Source: Cordia subcordata (Eukaryota; Streptophyta; Magnoliopsida; Boraginales; Cordiaceae). From it: a DNA stretch of 64,000 nt. Within the stretch, counting starts at the first letter, position 1, and each line of letters begins with the position of its first letter. Where the stretch lies: NCBI GenBank assembly GCA_028554755.1, contig JAPTOF010000002.1, positions 32,480,501-32,544,500 of the forward strand, in the 5' to 3' direction. Both the position numbers and the translations under genes were made by a program. Of this stretch, positions 25,451-37,012 are shown piece after piece. A model generated the notes under the pieces. The model ran no database searches and was not told the DNA's origin. It saw nothing but the letters and a program-made list of their open reading frames with translations.

Positions 25451-26092
25451 GTACGAATCAAAATATTTTGAACTTGCTCATGATTTTCGGTAACCTTTTT
25501 CCTTTTTCCCTGGTTGAACGAACATCTGCAATTGATGACCCAAAAAAGAAAGAGACCAAAGAGAAAAGCAGAGGGAACTTTTTCCGTGCAGCTGCTGCAC
25601 AATTACTTGTAGAGCAAACTAATTAAGTGAAACAAACAATAAACAAAGCGAGCAGACGAGAGAAGGTGAAGCAAATAAATAAATGTGAATGAAAGTCGAT
25701 TACCCAACAATTCACGCGTATTTGAACTCAGCAGCCAAATATACAATCAACCCAATGGCTAGACTAATCACCAATGCATAGAATTACAATCAGGAATTTT
25801 CACCTATAATTTAAGCATATATGTTTCTATTCATGGCAACATGATACAAATACCATCAATAGCAAATAAACTAGCATACAGAACACTAAGGAGAGACAGA
25901 GAAGAAAAATCACTTTTGGTGGTCGTGAGAAAGTCTCGTAGCAAGATCCTAACTGCAAATCATCAGATCCCATAATGAAGATAATAATAGTTGATCATCA
26001 GCATATTGGGCTTGCCTCTGTGAAACAATAGAGAAATGCAACTCCTGTCGCAGGCTTGAGATTCTTCAAAATAACGAAGAGGTTTACCAATT

Positions 26093-29000
26093 TCAATCTT
26101 CCTGATCAACATTATCATCATCCTTCATGTATTTCTCCTGCACTTCTGCTACTGTAACCACTTTGTTAAGTGAAAACATACCACTTGCTTGGGACAAATG
26201 TCACAGAAAAGCAGATATGAAGTGAGAAAATTGATTTCCAATATGAAAAGCTAAAGATAATTGTTCTTGTTCAATGGGTCATGTCACGGGGGATGCCACA
26301 ATCAAATTTACAAATAAATGTTCAAGGCAACAGTTCCAGCATGCACAAAGATCACATCATATATTTCAAATCTAACATAAACAAAATATGCAAAGACCAC
26401 AAGAAATTTGATAAATCAATAGGCTAACTCGTTAAATTTGGCACCAGATACACCTGATATTCGGAGAAGCTAGAAGTAGTATTAATGACCAAGTACCAAC
26501 TACTCGTACTCCAGATAATGAATGATTCCCATGATTGCATCAAGTCAGAAACATTCTGTGGGGAAAATAGGCCCTATTGTTGAATGTAACTTAGAGATTA
26601 GTGCCTAAACTTATGCAATTGAGACCAAAGATCTGGAACAAGTGAGAAGATTTAACATCTAAGAAGTAACATTTTAGAAAGGATATCTATAGTAATCCCA
26701 ATCAACAGGACCAACTGCAACTTTGCTGAACTCAACAGCACTTGCATCTATACCACGGAAGATGTATCCATTGCTCTTGTCAATGAGCTTTACAAGATTC
26801 CCTACACTCTCTTTATCCTGAAATAAAATGTGATTGAGAAAATATGCCATGCATGATGAATATAAAGTAACATAGATATTGGAATATCTTCACATGCCTG
26901 GATATCTAAAGTTGTAAAATTGACAAGCCCAAAATTTTCTATCACCTCGCACAGTTCCTTTGTTAGCTTTCTGCAGTAAGAAAAAAAGTGATACAATCAA
27001 CAAACCGTGAAACGTAATTGTTGGGTCCTCTCTGAAATGGGGCCAAAAATTGCCATCCAAATAAAAAGAGGCTCTCACAAAGCTGTGACAATATGTAGAT
27101 AATATTTCAGAAGTGCTGGTGAGAAGAAAGAGTGGGGGTGCTTTTTTTGTGTGTGTGTGGGGGTGATCTTGGGAACAAAGCAATTTGCCACTATATGACT
27201 TCAGTACATGAATGGAGAATTTCAGGAAGTAAATTTCTTCTTAGGGGAGTTAAGAGCCTGAAGAAGGCTTCCTTTCCTGTGTGCACCACTCATTCTTTTA
27301 TTCCAAAGAGTTCTCTAATTCTCATTCTTATACGATGTCAACAGTCAATTGGAATCTCGAAATAAAATAACAAAACACAGAGCATTCACTTGCATAAAAC
27401 GATGAGGTACCTATATTTAGAAAATCGAGGATCTTGATCGATATGATTTTGTAAGTAAGATAAATCTTGTACATCAGTATAGAAATCCAGGTTAAATGCT
27501 GCAAAAACAAGTTAGATTAGTAAGGAAAGATTAAAGAAGAAGATTCTATATTCTTTCAATATATGCCTGAAGGTTGAGCAACCTAACCTAGCCTTCCATA
27601 GCTTTCAATCAGATCGATCTTAGACAAAACATTGACATGAGGAAGTTCCATGTGAAGCATTGTTGATAATGAGAGAAGTAATGCACTGACATACTTCCCC
27701 GGGTCACTACAGAGATGGGCATCAACTAAGTGCACGGCAGTCAACTGCATCAGATGAACCAAACTCAGAGATTAATTAGCTAGAAAAACTCAGCCAGAAC
27801 AAGGCAAGATCTGTCTATTCAGTTTTCAGATGCTTAGATCCTCCTGTATTTTCATACAGATATAAATCGTTTGAGTGCATATCATACCCTAAGGTTCAAC
27901 TTCTTTATGAGTCTCATGATAACTTGCTTCGCATTTGCATGAAGAAAAAATAATTCCACTTGGCCGGGGAAATCAAAGAGAAGATAATGATCTGCAAAAC
28001 AATAGCTTTTTTAGCTAATGAAGTTCATATACCATAGTTGCTTACCAAGAACAGAATACAATTACCTTTAAGAAGAGGTTCCAATTTGGACTGTAACCAG
28101 TCGATGTTCTTCTCTAAATAATCCATGCAATAGACAAGGCCTGCAAGATATGATAACAGTTTAAGAACTGGCTCTATGTATAGTGGGGAAAAATTATATA
28201 AATTTTCTTGCTTACATTAAGAGAAGAAATAATCATGACACATCAAGAAATTTACTCTCTAACATGGTAACTTCTATGGGTCATAACACTTGGTACAGTG
28301 CATGTTAGTTACTTCTTCATGAAAAGGCATCATGCAGAGACTCATTAATGTCAATATGATGGGATAAAATAGACTCTTTACAATGTGAAGCTCCCCATGA
28401 TGTCTTGAAATTAAGTAAGAGGATCCTTTTTTCTTCTCTTCCTTTCCTCTTGTTTAATCAAGAATGACAGAGAAAAGAAAATCATGAAAACTGGAAGGGT
28501 AAATCAAACCATTGAACAGTACATATATAACATAACATTCATATGAGATGCTGATGTAATTCTTCTTTTATTCTCAATCTCCTTTTCTTATTTCCAAAGA
28601 TTTTCTGTACTAAATACCAAGATTCAAAAGGGACCAACTAGGCTCAACCATAAATATTATCTGATGCAGCTTAAAGGAGCCTCACCTCCATTAGGACCAA
28701 GGGAATGCTCAATCATCACATCACTAAGTTTAATGAGATCCTCAATATTTATAGCACACTCATATCTATATAACATAAGGAACAACTTAAATAACTTATT
28801 TTTCATCCAACCCAACTCCCCAAAACACAATTACTGTTACATTTTATTAACTGGATATGAACAAAGCAGTTGAGCATCGTTCGGAAAGAATGCTCAACGA
28901 AAAGGATACGGTAAGGCATCATTGGCAGGGTCCAAATTGATAACGGCCACTTTCCTGCAATCCAGCATAAAAGCCATTATTACAACATTGACAATATTAC

Positions 29001-29564
29001 AAAATTAAATACCAAGTGAGGCCAAATCTCCAACCATATCCTCTAAATATCTTCACATCCTAATGAACAGGACCAAAAACTAGATATATATACACAATGC
29101 ACATTTTATTTCTAATATTCCAATCTTTCTTTTATATGCATTAGTGAAATATGCGTGCACATATAAGTACATACCCGCAGAAAAAACATACACATGGATA
29201 TATAATTCAAGCTTTGAAACACCGAAAGAACAGTAAATGAAGATACAGAGTGTAATCACACACGCCCACACACAAGTATATAAAAAACTAAAAATTCAAT
29301 CTTAGAAGCACCATTAGTACATTACTCCAGCAAGACACAAGTATATATAAACTAAAAATTCGATCTTTGAGGCACCAATCGTATATTAAAAGAGTTACAG
29401 ATACATAATCATCATCCACACACCCCCACCCCCAACATACACACATATATGTAAAGAATTAAATATAGTTACCGGCCAATGAGGCTGAGGAACTGAGACA
29501 TGCCATTGCAGTAGGTGGTCTTGCCGGAGCCCGGTGGCCCAATTACAACTTGACCAAACACCAT
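26093..29564 (-). CDS. QQT1: GPN-loop GTPase 2, QQT1 (QUATRE-QUART 1) orthologue
   Basis: Ten exons (29564-29473, 28954-28910, 28765-28686, 28140-28066, 27991-27888, 27744-27588, 27498-27411, 26970-26898, 26817-26687, 26153-26093) join in frame to encode 301 residues, the family's usual size. Visible motifs: P-loop GPPGSGKTT at residues 9-17, the defining GPN at 69-71, DFPGQ (switch II) and SKID for guanine specificity. Family knowledge: GPN GTPases help assemble and import RNA polymerase II; Arabidopsis QQT1 is essential for early embryo division and associates with microtubules. Three introns are non-standard: intron 2 is U12-type GT-AG, intron 9 is U12-type AT-AC and intron 8 is GC-AG. Gene finders that assume GT-AG will misplace exons 3, 9 and 10. 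All key residues are present, so the gene looks functional. Confidence 0.95.
26154..26686 (-). other. U12-type AT-AC intron of QQT1 (intron 9)
   Basis: The donor reads TATAG|ATATCCTTT, a perfect match to the minor-spliceosome AT-type donor. The 3' end reads CACTTAACAAAGTGGTTAC|AG: a CTTAAC branch site about 12 bases before a terminal AC. Using these borders, and no GT-AG pair nearby, restores the family reading frame ([14 protein letters not shown]). 533 nt. Confidence 0.9.
26818..26897 (-). other. GC-AG intron of QQT1 (intron 8)
   Basis: The donor is ATCCAG|GCATGT and the acceptor TTTCAG|GATAAA. The join gives [14 protein letters not shown], as expected of the family. No GT donor lies at a frame-keeping position. 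80 nt. Confidence 0.85.
28766..28909 (-). other. U12-type GT-AG intron of QQT1 (intron 2)
   Basis: The donor TTACC|GTATCCTTTT matches the minor-spliceosome GT-type donor exactly, and TTCCTTATG lies about 11 bases before the acceptor TATATAG, close to the U12 branch consensus. The join gives NDALP-YECAIN. 144 nt. Confidence 0.85.
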
Positions 29565-29799
29565 TATTTTCTTATGCGAAGAAAATTGTGGGTTTGTTTT
29601 GCAAGTTTATGTTTTGAGGTACTAAGAATTTGATGCTAAGCAAGAGTGTTGCTCGAAGGTTCGAAGGGGTTGACGAAATCCCAGGAGCTAAAACCCCACT
29701 AATAAAGGTTTCTGAAAAGATAAATGAAGGGAAACAGACAGAGTTCTTGTTATTTTTTAAGAGAAAAGAAATGAAAAATAGATGAGCCAAAATTGTAAC

Positions 29800-29832
29800 T
29801 CTGTTAAAAAATAATAATAATAATAATAATTA
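29800..29832. repeat. (AAT)n microsatellite
   Basis: About eight AAT units following an A run, about 240 bases upstream of the QQT1 start codon on its minus-strand promoter side. Confidence 0.9.
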
Positions 29833-30106
29833 AAATTACTTTGATACCCTTTTTTGCTTGTTTCTTTATTTTCTCATTTTCTGTTTCCACAAGCTGAATC
29901 ATAAATAGGACAGTCATTAAACAGTAAAATATTAGAAGCTAAAACAATTAATTAGAGTGGTGTCCATTTGGCTCTGTAAGGTAATAATCAAGAGTCTATA
30001 GAAATTGAGTAGCTGGATATTTTATCAAACAAGTAAAATACAACAAAAAGAATGACATTAAATTTCAAAGAAAATATAAAATTCACACCCCCTGAATATA
30101 AACTAA

Positions 30107-30333
30107 GGGCCTGTTTGGATTAACTTTTTTTAAGGAAGAAATACTTTTTTTTTTGAAAAAGTTGCATTAAATTTATAATAAGTATTTGATTTGACTTTTA
30201 AAAAGACTGAAACTCTGAAAAAAGTTTAAATACAACTTTTTTTAGAAGTCAGAATTTTCAGCTTCTTAAAAAAACTATTTTTTAAAAACTATTAAAAAAA
30301 GAACTTTTCAAAAAAGCTAATCCAAATGAGTCC
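30107..30333. mobile_element. MITE, PIF/Harbinger (Tourist)-like, 227 bp, copy E
   Basis: The ends GGGCCTGTTTGGATTAACTT and AAGCTAATCCAAATGAGTCC are inverted repeats, with TAA on both sides. The length equals copy A (227 bp) and internal landmarks are shared, so the two are members of one family. Confidence 0.8.
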
Positions 30334-30568
30334 TAATATGAAACTAATTGATGGCTAGCCCCCCTGCTTCTCCTCTTACACAACACAATATACTGATATA
30401 CACTACACACGCAACACAAACACACAAAATCACACAAACTTGATCAAGCTCTACAAAACCAACCACCAACAAGAGAGACGAAAAAGGAGAACAAAATGAG
30501 GGTTTAAAAGGCGAGAAAAAAAAGATAGATATAGGAGAACAAAAACAAAATGATTTATAAATGAAAAA

Positions 30569-30640
30569 GGGGCATTCCGAGAATCGAACTCGGGACCTCT
30601 CGCACCCAAAGCGAGAATCATACCACTAGACCAAATGCCC
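30569..30640 (-). tRNA. tRNA-Pro (anticodon TGG)
   Basis: A 72-nt cloverleaf on the minus strand. The acceptor arm GGGCATT pairs with AATGCCC plus an unpaired C. The D arm contains TGGTCTAGTGGTATGA (A box), the anticodon arm is TCTCGC-TTTGGGT-GCGAGA with TGG, and the T arm carries GTTCGATTC (B box). There is no intron. The RNA polymerase III terminator is the T run just after the discriminator base (minus strand), and a CAAT string lies at the 5' border, as in many plant tRNA genes. CCA is not encoded, as expected in nuclear genes. Confidence 0.97.
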
Positions 30641-30644
30641 ATTG

Positions 30645-31235
30645 ATGTTCAGTTTTGTTGTTCACTTCTTTGGGCAGGGGCTGTTTTGTTGAAAACTTTC
30701 TCCATCGTGTCTAATTTAAGTAAATAAGTATTATCACGATGTTTTGGTAAAATAAGATAGCTTTTTCCTTTTTGTAATATAATCTAATTTTGGGGGAGGG
30801 GAGGATGGCTCAATTACAAAGATAAGTATATTTTTCTGTAATTTGTATCTAATATCTAGCTAATATTATTTAAACCAAGAATTTAAAATGAAAAAATAAA
30901 AAGGATGGAAAGAAAACAAAAGCGATTTCATTAATAAAAAAATAATGAATAATTACAAAAAATTGCTACATCAAGTAGTCTCTAGTATAATCTACTTTTA
31001 TCAATGTTCCAAATACAAAAAAAGTAGTAGTGTTAAGTAGAGATTTCCAACTTTCTTAACCATGTAAACTTAACATTTCACAATAAAAGTATTGTCGTAT
31101 AAAATCTATGATTGTGCTCCTTCCAAACATGATAAATATAGGTTCCAAAAAATAGTATAACCAAGGATTTGAGAGAGTCTTCCTTTGATTTGTTTTGCAG
31201 CCAAAGACAAATAGCATGCCACCCTATTAAGAACA
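30645..31235. other. AT-rich spacer
   Basis: No gene or structured repeat recognised. Confidence 0.4.
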
Positions 31236-31728
31236 TGTTTGGCTGAGCTTATTTAGGGGTTATAAGCTGCAAATAATAAAAATATGTGAATGGGTGTTTT
31301 TTTCTAGGTGTTTATATATAACATTCTCCTATATCGGTGTTGTGTGAAATTTGTGTGCATTACTACTATCATCACAGTTTTAAACATTTTAGACTAATTG
31401 ATTAGGTTCAATGTGGTGGCAGGCCAGTAATTAGGCATGGGTCATTACAGGTGGTATAAGAGTAGGCTATGGACGGATTCCACGCCGCCTGGAGTCCTGG
31501 ATTGTGATTGTGTTCTATTTGTATTTAAGAGGGAGAGTCTATAACGACTTCTCACATTAGTTCTGTGTGAGATTTGTATGTACTTTATAATACCATGGGT
31601 CCATTACTTCTGTCATCACGGATTTAAGCATTTTTGGCCAATTAATTAAACTAAATGTGATAGCAGACCAATAATTAGGCCTGAATCGTTGTATTATAAG
31701 CAACAAAATAAGCCGAGCCAAATTGGCT
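31236..31728. mobile_element. MITE with TGTTTGGCT ends, split by a nested retroelement
   Basis: The left part TGTTTGGCTGAGCTTATTT...TTATAAGCTGCAAAT and the right part TTATAAGCAACAAAATAAGC...AGCCAAATTGG match the two halves of the intact element at 25091-25203. The TRIM at 31317-31693 lies between them, so the MITE was there first. Confidence 0.65.
31317..31693 (+). mobile_element. TRIM-type miniature LTR retroelement (377 bp)
   Basis: Two diverged direct repeats, 31317-31449 (133 bp) and 31540-31693 (154 bp), start TATAAC and end TTACA/TTGTA, consistent with an original TGTAAC...GTTACA. Two bases after the left repeat is TGGTATAAGAG, resembling the initiator-tRNA-Met primer site TGGTATCAGAGC. 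Just before the right repeat is a purine tract, AAGAGGGAGAG. TTATA flanks both sides (31312-31316 and 31694-31698), a 5-bp target duplication. There is no coding capacity, as in known TRIM elements. Confidence 0.75.
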
Positions 31729-32967
31729 CAACACTAGCAAGACCCTTAGAGTGTTTCCATTACCTAAACCATATTCTCTTATTAAAAAAAAAAAAACCCA
31801 AAAGAAAAAAGATGTTCAGCATCCTCCGCCTGAATTTGAACCATATCACCCATTTGAACAATATCAGCCTATGCCATTCCGCCTGCATTTGCTGATCTCT
31901 GATATTCTCCCAAGCAGTTCCAATAGAATATTTTCCCATCAACGAGTTTAACCAAATAATTCTGTCTTCCTTGTGGGCCATAGGCTTCAGTAGTTCAATG
32001 CTCCAAATCTGCGTTTTAATGATGTTAAAAGAGAAAGAATCATTCGGCCATGCGCATTTCCTTGATTGCACCTTCAACTAGGCCAAGGCTCTAACGCATT
32101 TTGAAATAATTAGGCTTATGCTTAACATATTTGGTACAAGAAATTCCAAAGAAAATAGATAATGTTTCTGGCTCATGTTCACAGCTTATCTTTCCCAATT
32201 ACTGTTAATTGAGGACTAGAAGATATTCTTGTATAGAGTCTCCTTGTTTTTTGTTTTGTTTTGATTTACATGTTTTGTTAAGATTAATAAAATGACTTTT
32301 TCTTTCCTAACCAAAAAAAAAAAAAAAGCTCGTCTTTCTAAAGATTTTGACCTTTTTTTTTTCCTTATAACAACAATATTCAAATATATATACAACTCAA
32401 ATCACATAATGAAGTTGAAATTCTATTACCATTCATCTACTAAATAAGATGAAAACTTCTCACATCTTAAGTTATATGTAAAACAAAACATTATTTTCCT
32501 TTTGTATTATTCAATGACAAATTAAGAAGACATAAATAGGTCACAGAAAAAAACTATGCCTATGTATTAATAAGAGGGAATTGGCAAGTTAAAAGTGCTT
32601 TTATCCTCATACTTTGATTGTAACAGAGTGGGATAAATTAATTTGTAGCGAGTTATTAGAGAACTTATCCACTTTTTAAAATAACACGATTCACATCTTG
32701 ACTCTTAAAAAAAAAAAGAAAAGAAAAAGAAAAATACATGACAATGACTTAGGAAAAGAATCAATTAAAAAAGAGAGTAAGCCAACCAACACTTTGATGG
32801 CACACTGCTGGCAGTGTTAGTTCTCTGGGGCCTCAATAACTTTAAAATGAAACTACAACAAATGCTTACTTTTTTAACTCTTTGCTGTTAATTTTCCTCC
32901 TAACAAACACCGCCAAATTACCATGTCAAAATTAATCAAATTCCTTAACTCACAATTGTGGCAATGC
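31729..32967. other. AT-rich spacer
   Basis: No gene is supported. A minus-strand frame of 105 codons (31760-32077) has no recognisable domain. Several A/T runs are present. Confidence 0.4.
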
Positions 32968-32984
32968 AAAAACAGTTTACATTT

Positions 32985-33238
32985 GCCCCCAGGGGCATAG
33001 GTGAGTTGGTAAGTGGCCAGGTGATTAGGGTGGAGACACCCTGACAACGCGGGATCGAGTCCGTGTGGCGGCAGTACTCCGCTGAAATATTGCGGGGGCT
33101 GTTGCTGGATTTCCACGCCCGTTGGTCCTCTCCCTGGTCGGGCTGCTACTCACGCACATCCCTCGATTTACCTCCCGCCTGGTTAAGGGGCCTCTGGCCA
33201 GGTGGGAAAGGGGTTCTCCTTTGGTTAACCCTTTTAAG
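32985..33238 (+). mobile_element. tRNA-derived SINE, 254 bp, with perfect target duplication
   Basis: A GC-rich 254-bp insert sits between two identical 17-bp copies of AAAAACAGTTTACATTT (32968-32984 and 33239-33255). Near its start are an A-box-like ATAGGTGAGTTGGTAAG and a B-box-like GGATCGAGTCC about 40 bases later, the internal RNA polymerase III promoter of tRNA-derived SINEs. The 3' end is a short T-rich string rather than poly-A, as in several plant SINE families. The undamaged target duplication and GC-rich body argue for fairly recent insertion. Confidence 0.85.
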
Positions 33239-33278
33239 AAAAACAGTTTACATTTATCTGATAGCACTTAATTGCAGG

Positions 33279-33284
<6 letters not shown>

Positions 33285-33316
<32 letters not shown>
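33285..33316. repeat. (CT)n microsatellite
   Basis: About 15-16 CT units. It lies about 30 bases after the right-hand target duplication of the SINE. Confidence 0.9.
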
Positions 33317-33319
<3 letters not shown>

Positions 33320-33662
33320 GGAGGATTTGTATAACTAAGTAAACATAATGGCATAATTAGAAATAGTTTTTTTTTTTTTTTAAATCATTGGGTCTTGCTG
33401 GAATTTGCTTAGAGACAGATAATAACATATGAACTGTCATCATTCCTTCAAATGGTGGATCATGGCCCATGTGGTGCTTGACATATCACAGAAACACTTT
33501 ATTTGATTTTTTTTTTTTTTGGGTTTTGAAATTGTAAAAGCAAATTTTTTATGGTCCTCCACCCTCTATCATGGTCCACTGGTCCCCATAGGGGCCCCAC
33601 CTTCTTCAACAAAACCAAAAGGAATTGAACAACTCTCACGGTCCATTGACGTCACCACAGCA

Positions 33663-33708
33663 GATATTTTCTTTTTGATGATTTTGATATTTTCTTTTTG
33701 ATGATTTT
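33663..33708. repeat. Tandem duplication of 23 bp
   Basis: The unit GATATTTTCTTTTTGATGAT plus TTT occurs twice in a row without change, in the region upstream of WLIM1. Confidence 0.85.
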
Positions 33709-34560
33709 GATTTGGGGTTTACTATTCTATTGAAATTTTAATAATAGGAGAACTTTAAACCTTTTTGACTAGGATTTCAATTTTTACCTAACTGGGATCC
33801 AACCAAAGCATGTAACTTTGATGGGTCTGCAAGAAACAATTATGAGTTCCAAATGCAACAGATTTTTCTTGCAAGTTTCGCAAGTATATACTGTTACTAA
33901 ATCACATGATCAACTTAAGGAAATGGAAAGTAGAACATGATTAACGAATTGAAATTTGATGGACTAGCAGCAAAAGTAATCACCATGAAATAAATTTAGT
34001 CAATAAGATCCCGATGGAGACTTACAGTAATTAAAAGTTATCAAGAAACTCTTAATATACTCTACAAGCTTTGTCGTTATGGAGATGGATTCATTACGAT
34101 TCTACTTGATAGGATTTCCCCATAAACAAAAAAGGAAAAAGAGCTCATCAAGACTTTACAATTAAGAACATCCAAAGAAAAAGCTTCTAGAGAATGATGG
34201 CACGTGATCAGGGGCTTCTTTACATAATTGGACAGTTAAGAACTAGGAGGATATTATTACTCTCGCAATATAATTAAAAACCAAGAAAAAAAGAAAAAAA
34301 AAAGTGATCAAACATAGGTGGTTGGTTGGGTGCTGGACAAGGGAAAATATGATAATCAAATTAAAGTAGTCATCTATCCAATTATTTAGATATCTGCATT
34401 CAGTTCTGCTATCTCACTCACCCCTTATCTCTAACTCCACCCTTCCATATTCTCTTCCCAAGGCTCTGTAGTCTGAAATCTAGCAAAAGAGAGAGAGAGA
34501 GAGAGAAACGAGCTCTCAGATTGTTCTTTGCTCTGTCTGATACTTTCTTCTTGATTGGTC

Positions 34561-35808
34561 ATGGCTTTTGCTGGAACAACCCAGAAATGCATGGCTTGTG
34601 ACAAGACAGTCTATTTAGTCGACAAGTTAACCGCTGATAATCGAGTGTATCACAAGGCCTGTTTCAGATGCCACCATTGCAAGGGCACTCTCAAGGTTTT
34701 TTTGTAGAACTTTCTTCCACCTGGATAAATTTACTATTTGTTACAGCTTTAGCAGAGACAAAAAAAATCAGTTACAGAGCTGTGTATGAAGTTTACATTA
34801 AGTTTTCATATGCAGATTACTAGTTTACATCAAATCAGGGCTTGTTGCCTATCTTAGATCTACACTTTTTTTAGCATGATTCTAAGAAAAAGTTATGATA
34901 CAGCTAAGCTAATCCCTTTTCCAATTTTAACACTAAGTGCTTTCTATTGATCGATCACTTAAATGCAGCTTGGAAACTACAATTCCTTTGAGGGAGTTCT
35001 CTACTGCAGGCCACATTTTGATCAGCTATTCAAAAGAACTGGCAGTCTGGACAAAAGCTTTGAGGGTAGGGTGAAAAAGCTCATAACTTTAGCTGGTTCC
35101 ATGCGGATTAGAAATTTTAATTATGTTTCAAATTTTTCAGGGGCACCAAAAATTGCAAAGCCACAGAAACCTGTTGATGGCGAGGTAAGTTGAAGATGTC
35201 TAACAGCCCTTGGCATATTATGAAGAAAGTAATCAGAGTTTATCCTTAGAATATTCATAATTTATGCAGAAACCAATGGCAGCTAAAGTTTCAAGCATGT
35301 TTGGTGGTACAAGAGAGAAATGTGCTGGCTGTAAGAATACTGTCTATCCAACTGAGAAGGTAACCATTACAAAGCAAGCTTAAGATCACCAACTTTCGTC
35401 ACTAGCACTTGACTATATATTTGATCCACTAGTTTGTATCTGTCAAACACATATTGCATTTCAAATTGGAAAGTGAAGATCCACACTGCTGATGAGCCTA
35501 GGGGAGTTACACCAGAAAATAAGTTTGCACCAGAAAAAGAATCGAAAACTACGGCTGGACATCATGTATTAAGTATCATGCTTGGTTAACAGGTTTCCGT
35601 GAATGGAACTCCATATCATAAGAGCTGCTTCAAGTGTAGCCATGGGGGATGTGTTATCAGCCCGTCCAACTACATTGCACACGAAGGGCGCCTTTACTGC
35701 AAACATCACCATATTCAACTCATCAAGGAAAAGGGCAACTTGAGTCAGCTGGAGGGCGACCATGATAAGAATTCAGTACAACCCAGCGAAGTTGCTGCTG
35801 AATCATAA
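34561..35808 (+). CDS. WLIM1: WLIM1, two-LIM-domain actin-bundling protein
   Basis: Five exons (34561-34695, 34969-35065, 35141-35184, 35270-35359, 35593-35808) join in frame into 193 residues; Arabidopsis WLIM1 is about 190. LIM domain 1 begins at Cys10 (CMAC...CFRCHHC...LYCRPHFDQ) and LIM domain 2 is CAGC...CFKCSHGGC...LYCKHHHIQ, all zinc ligands present. The linker FEGAPKIAKPQKPVDGE and the tail KEKGNLSQLEGDH fit WLIM1 rather than WLIM2. Family knowledge: WLIM1 bundles and stabilises actin filaments and shuttles between cytoplasm and nucleus. A (GA)n tract lies about 60 bases before the start, in the probable 5' leader. Intron 2 (35066-35140, 75 nt) has no stop and is a multiple of three, so retention would keep the frame. 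Confidence 0.96.
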
Positions 35809-37012
35809 TCTACAACACATATCATTGGCTTCCCATCCTAAGCGTCTATCATCTTGTTTTCTTTACACCTGAATATTAGTATGGTCCTCTCAGGATTGTG
35901 TTTCTCTTCCAGTAATCAAGAACCGGTTTTGGCCTACAAGCCAGTTGGAATGCTTAGTAGTTCTGTTAACGCGTTAAGCCTGCACAACTATTCCGTCTGG
36001 GTTGCAATATTGTGAATGTTTGAAGTGAGATCTAAGCTTGTTCAAATTCTACTCTAACACAGTGACGTGTAGAATAGACTTGGGTGTCAGTTTCCAACTC
36101 CATGACTGCGAGCACCATCAAATAACTAAATAAAGAGAACATGAACTGGGCAAAAGCTTCCAACTAGCCTGCAGATAAATTCTGTCAAAGAAGATAGTGT
36201 CTGTTCCATTATCACGTTGTACCATCTGTAATCATAACAAACTATATCAGAATCTTCAGTTACTAATTCTTCTTTCTTCTTCTTCTTCTTCTTCAAGCCA
36301 ATGTCAGTTACTTGAGAAGACAGCAAAAGAATATCTCCTTTATACTCAAAGGCACATACAATAATCAGATTAAGGTATTGAGAAAAATATTTGCTTGCTG
36401 ACTGCACTGGTGCTACTCAGCTAGCGACATGGAACTGATTGCCATTTGACCCCAAAAAAGAAAAACACCAAGAGTAGAAAACACAGGGTCTATGACAGCC
36501 TTACCACGGATCTCAGTGCAGCCATGAAAATAATACCCTGCTGAAGGATGATATCCATCACTGTTGAAAGAAGAAGATTAGTGGTTTTATGATTTATAAC
36601 ATGGGCCAAACTACCAGATTAGAGTAGTCAAATGGAAGTATATTTGTGCCAATGCATAATTCAACTCCAGCAGAAAAGCAAACTTAAAGCAAATGATAAA
36701 TGTTGTCTTGGGTATGACACATTAGTTGTGATTAGTAAATTAATCTGCACTTAGATATAACTATATAAGGGCTGCCAAATGGTAGATAAGAGTCAAACTT
36801 TCACAATTGTCGATCTCACAGAATAAAATATTTGAAAGATGAGGCGACGGACCTCAAAGAATGGAGGAAATACAAAATTACAAGGAGAGTTTGGAAAGAG
36901 TTCCACATTTTTATGATTTGTTTACAACATGCCATAGGCCAGTACTATGTACAATAACAACCCAGAAAGAATTCAAATTTCTCTTCCTAGGATTGAGTAA
37001 TCTTGTAGGACA
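35809..37012. other. Convergent 3' flanks of WLIM1 and the F-box gene
   Basis: To about 36050 this is probably the WLIM1 3' untranslated region. The rest is spacer and the minus-strand F-box 3' flank, with a (CTT)n tract at about 36270-36296. No further gene is supported. Confidence 0.5.

Noticed and set aside
34963..35193. Single 76-codon frame across WLIM1 exons 2-3
   Set aside because: It includes intron 2, which is open by composition; splicing it out restores the family linker, so the intron was kept as such (retention is noted as a finding).
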